NCBI RefSeq assembly: GCF_026965555.1
Contig: NZ_CP114040.1
Coordinates: 11,672,001-11,736,000, forward strand
DNA: 64,000 nucleotides
Source: Nannocystis punicea
GTDB taxonomy: Bacteria; Myxococcota_A; Polyangia; Nannocystales; Nannocystaceae
Reading direction: 5' to 3'
Part shown: positions 62,087 to 64,000 of the stretch, in pieces
Layout: the number at the start of each line of letters is the position of its first letter
How positions within the stretch are numbered: position 1 is the stretch's first letter
Notes under the pieces: generated by a model
The model's database searches: none
What the model saw: only the letters and a program-made list of their open reading frames with translations
What the model was told of the DNA's origin: nothing
Translations under genes and position numbers: made by a program

Positions 62087-62539
62087 CCTCCGCACCGAAG
62101 GCCAACCAGGAAGAGTCACCCGCATTGCGCGGCCCATGAGCGTCGGACCCGGCCGCTCCGGATCACTGCGAAGCCCCCGCGAGCGCCCCCACAGGCGGCC
62201 AGCCACTGCCTCGTTTCCGGCCAGTCGCCGCTCCGGCAGATCCCGAGGCCCCGGTCTGCAACCGCGAGCGACCTCTCCGCGGAGCGCAATCACCTGTCCC
62301 GAGGAACAGCAGCCCGTCCTCGTCGCTCGCGACGAATCCGCGGTGCGACAGCCGCCGGCGCGCGTCGACTTAATCATCACAGCGCCCCTGGAAACCTTGC
62401 ACCCCGCGCGCCCGACCTTGCTCGCAATTCCGCCCGGCCGCGATCGCGCGCGTGAGGCCGCGTACACCCGTCCTCCCGCATTCCCGGCGCGTGCCCGGCT
62501 GCGGCGCCCTGCGATAGCATCCCCGCGGAGATTCCCACC
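62087..62539. other. Intergenic region between divergent genes
   Basis: A 453-base gap. It has a CCTGTCCCGAGGAACAG variant of the family near 62293. Frames are Arg/Pro/Ser-rich noise. Promoters for both flanking genes must lie here. Confidence 0.5.
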
Positions 62540-63577
62540 ATGACCTGCGCACGCGCGACCATGCTCGCAATGTCCTTGTTGTCCCTCGGCGCCTGCGGCG
62601 GCGACGACGGCGGCAACACGACCGGCAGCAGCACCTCTGGCGCCACCGAGACCGGCCCGACGACCGGCACCACCACCGCGCCCTCGACCGGCAGCACCGA
62701 CGCGCCGACCACCTCGACCTCGACCGGCGCCGACCCGACCACGACCTCCACGACCTCGAGCACGACCTCCACCACCGACGACGTCGGCACCACCACCGGC
62801 ACCAGCGACGATTCGACGAGCACCACCGGCGAGCCGCTGCGCGACTACTCGAGCGACCGCACCAAGTTCTTCGGCGATGCCCGCTGCGACGGCGCCGACG
62901 TCCTGCTGTGTGACTCCTTCGAGGCCGGCGCGATCGACCTGGGCAAGTGGCAGGTGACCGGGACCGTCACCATCGATTCGACGCACGCAGCGCGGGGCGA
63001 CAGCGCTGCTCACATTCACACCGAGGGCAACGGCTTCTCGTACCTGCGCGAGGTCGTCACCTTCCCCGCCCCGAACAACACCTATTACGGGCGCATGTTC
63101 GTGTGGATCGACGCCGTCCCGATCGCCCCCGACTGGGCCCACTGGACCCTCGTCGGCGCCGTCGGCTCCGGCGAGCCCGGCGAGATCCGCGTCGGCGGGC
63201 AATACAACCCGTTCGCCGGCAAGAACCTGTTCGGCGTCGGCTCCGACGGCGGCCCGACCGGCGACTGGACCAACCTCGACGACGATCCTCGCGGCGACGC
63301 CAGCGCCGTGATCGTGCAGGACTGGGTGTGCCTCGAATGGTTGCACGACGGCGCCAACAACGAGACCAAATTCTGGTGGGACGCCACGGAGCACCCCTCG
63401 CTCGCCACCACCGCCGGGAGCCACGGCGGCAACCAGGACGCCGATTACATCATGCCGCAATTCGAATCGATGTGGGTCGGCTGGTGGCTCTACCAGGGCG
63501 GCCCGAACCCCGACCACTACGACGTGTGGATCGACGAGGTCGCCGTCGACAGCACCCGGCTCGGCTGCATCCTCTGA
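62540..63577 (+). CDS. Stalked lipoprotein with a Cip1/ConA-like jelly-roll domain
   Basis: A 345-aa predicted lipoprotein. MTCARATMLAMSLLSLGAC (lipobox LGAC), then about 75 residues of Thr/Ser/Gly/Asp stalk. The rest (~110-345) is a beta jelly roll: LLCDSFEAGAIDLGKWQVTG, YLREVVTFPAPNNTYYGRMF, APDWAHWTLVGAV, and a closing DHYDVWIDEVAVDST. This resembles Cip1/polysaccharide-lyase-like or ConA-type sugar-binding domains. No catalytic residue assigned. ATG at 62540. Confidence 0.82.
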   Translation: MTCARATMLAMSLLSLGACGGDDGGNTTGSSTSGATETGPTTGTTTAPSTGSTDAPTTSTSTGADPTTTSTTSSTTSTTDDVGTTTGTSDDSTSTTGEPLRDYSSDRTKFFGDARCDGADVLLCDSFEAGAIDLGKWQVTGTVTIDSTHAARGDSAAHIHTEGNGFSYLREVVTFPAPNNTYYGRMFVWIDAVPIAPDWAHWTLVGAVGSGEPGEIRVGGQYNPFAGKNLFGVGSDGGPTGDWTNLDDDPRGDASAVIVQDWVCLEWLHDGANNETKFWWDATEHPSLATTAGSHGGNQDADYIMPQFESMWVGWWLYQGGPNPDHYDVWIDEVAVDSTRLGCIL

Positions 63578-64000
63578 GCCGGCGGCTCCGCGCAGGCGAT
63601 CCGCCGCTCCATGCAAGCGATCGCCCGCAACGGCGCCAGCAAGCCATCCTGCTGGCACCAAGGCGAGACGAGAGGCCTGAACAGGCACCATCCGCAACAA
63701 CGCACGAGGCCGCGATCCTGCGCGAGCTTCGACGATTCGCGCGCCACGGACGCCTTCGCCCGTAACTCGCGTGAATGACCCTTCTCAGGACGAACGCCCT
63801 GGAGCAGGAAAAAGGAGACGGACAGGTGCGCGTGCAACACGGCGAGTCGCCGCGGAGCCGGCTGCATCCTCTGACTGCTGATTGGCGCCGGATCCAGCAG
63901 CGATCAGGGCGACGATTCCCTCCTGCCGCGATTCGAATCGATGGGTCAGCCGGCGCTCTCCCAGGCGATCCGAACCCCGCTCATCAAGAAATGTGAATCG
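63578..64000 (+). pseudogene. Decayed copies of the 3' end of the jelly-roll gene
   Basis: No intact gene. CGGCTGCATCCTCTGA at 63859-63874 is identical to the last codons of the gene (63562-63577). From 63902 to 63943 the sequence matches 63431-63472 at roughly three bases in four, including GCCGC-ATTCGAATCGATG, and GAACCCCG recurs near 63972. These look like two decayed remnants of the gene's C-terminal region. Confidence 0.6.

Overview
The window is high-GC bacterial chromosome. It looks like a myxobacterium, most likely Nannocystis or another member of the Nannocystaceae (Myxococcota). The support is several lipoproteins with long Thr/Ser/Gly-rich stalks straight after the lipobox, tandem Cys-rich 'CGDG...EECDDGN' repeat proteins, a VWA surface protein with a MYXO-CTERM-like tail, and three large eukaryote-type Ser/Thr kinases. 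I found no rRNA, tRNA, transposase, phage or CRISPR locus. The genus is an inference from gene content.

Layout. 1-2131: 3'-truncated Ser/Thr kinase (-). 2.6-7.5 kb: VCBS-like lipoprotein, GST, membrane SRPBCC protein, L-domain repeat lipoprotein and a small membrane protein. 7.6-11.8 kb: secA (-) divergent from an LD-carboxypeptidase. 12.1-15.8 kb: an isolated SecDF-P1-head-like lipoprotein, an unknown lipoprotein, maf and a winged-helix regulator whose 3' end overlaps the next kinase antisense. 15.7-26.3 kb: minus-strand block of two kinases (one fused to an AAA ATPase and TPRs), a crotonase, a MobA-like nucleotidyltransferase, an unknown lipoprotein and xdhC. 26.4-32.6 kb: two small lipoproteins, then a translationally coupled heterodimeric ABC exporter plus HtrA. 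33-43 kb: trxB, a 59-aa CPXCG protein, a NarL-type regulator, a DUF5916 outer-membrane protein, an isocitrate/isopropylmalate dehydrogenase-family enzyme and a HelD-like helicase. 43-51 kb: double-VWA MYXO-CTERM protein, M28 peptidase coupled to a COG2509 FAD protein, a CxCH lipoprotein and an S1-like protein. 51-53.1 kb: an HvfA-HvfB-HvfC-type RiPP operon with a Cys-octad precursor. 53.2-63.6 kb: gluzincin lipoprotein, DUF1802, MFS, two Cys-rich DUF1554 lipoproteins, a GNAT-like/MpaB-like pair and a stalked jelly-roll lipoprotein followed by decayed copies of its own 3' end.

The two signals I rate highest are these. (1) A dispersed short palindromic DNA family (core GGACATG/CATGTCC, often around a GGACATGTCC centre) lies in six of the seven convergent gene junctions that have room for it. 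It usually forms hairpins there, including one 16-bp stem flanked by A4 and T5 tracts. It also occurs in frame inside many coding sequences, where unrelated proteins gain the same short peptides (HVLED, MSQ). (2) A compact MNIO/bufferin-like RiPP operon has a precursor that appears to carry a lipobox and three KDGSCGAN-type octads.
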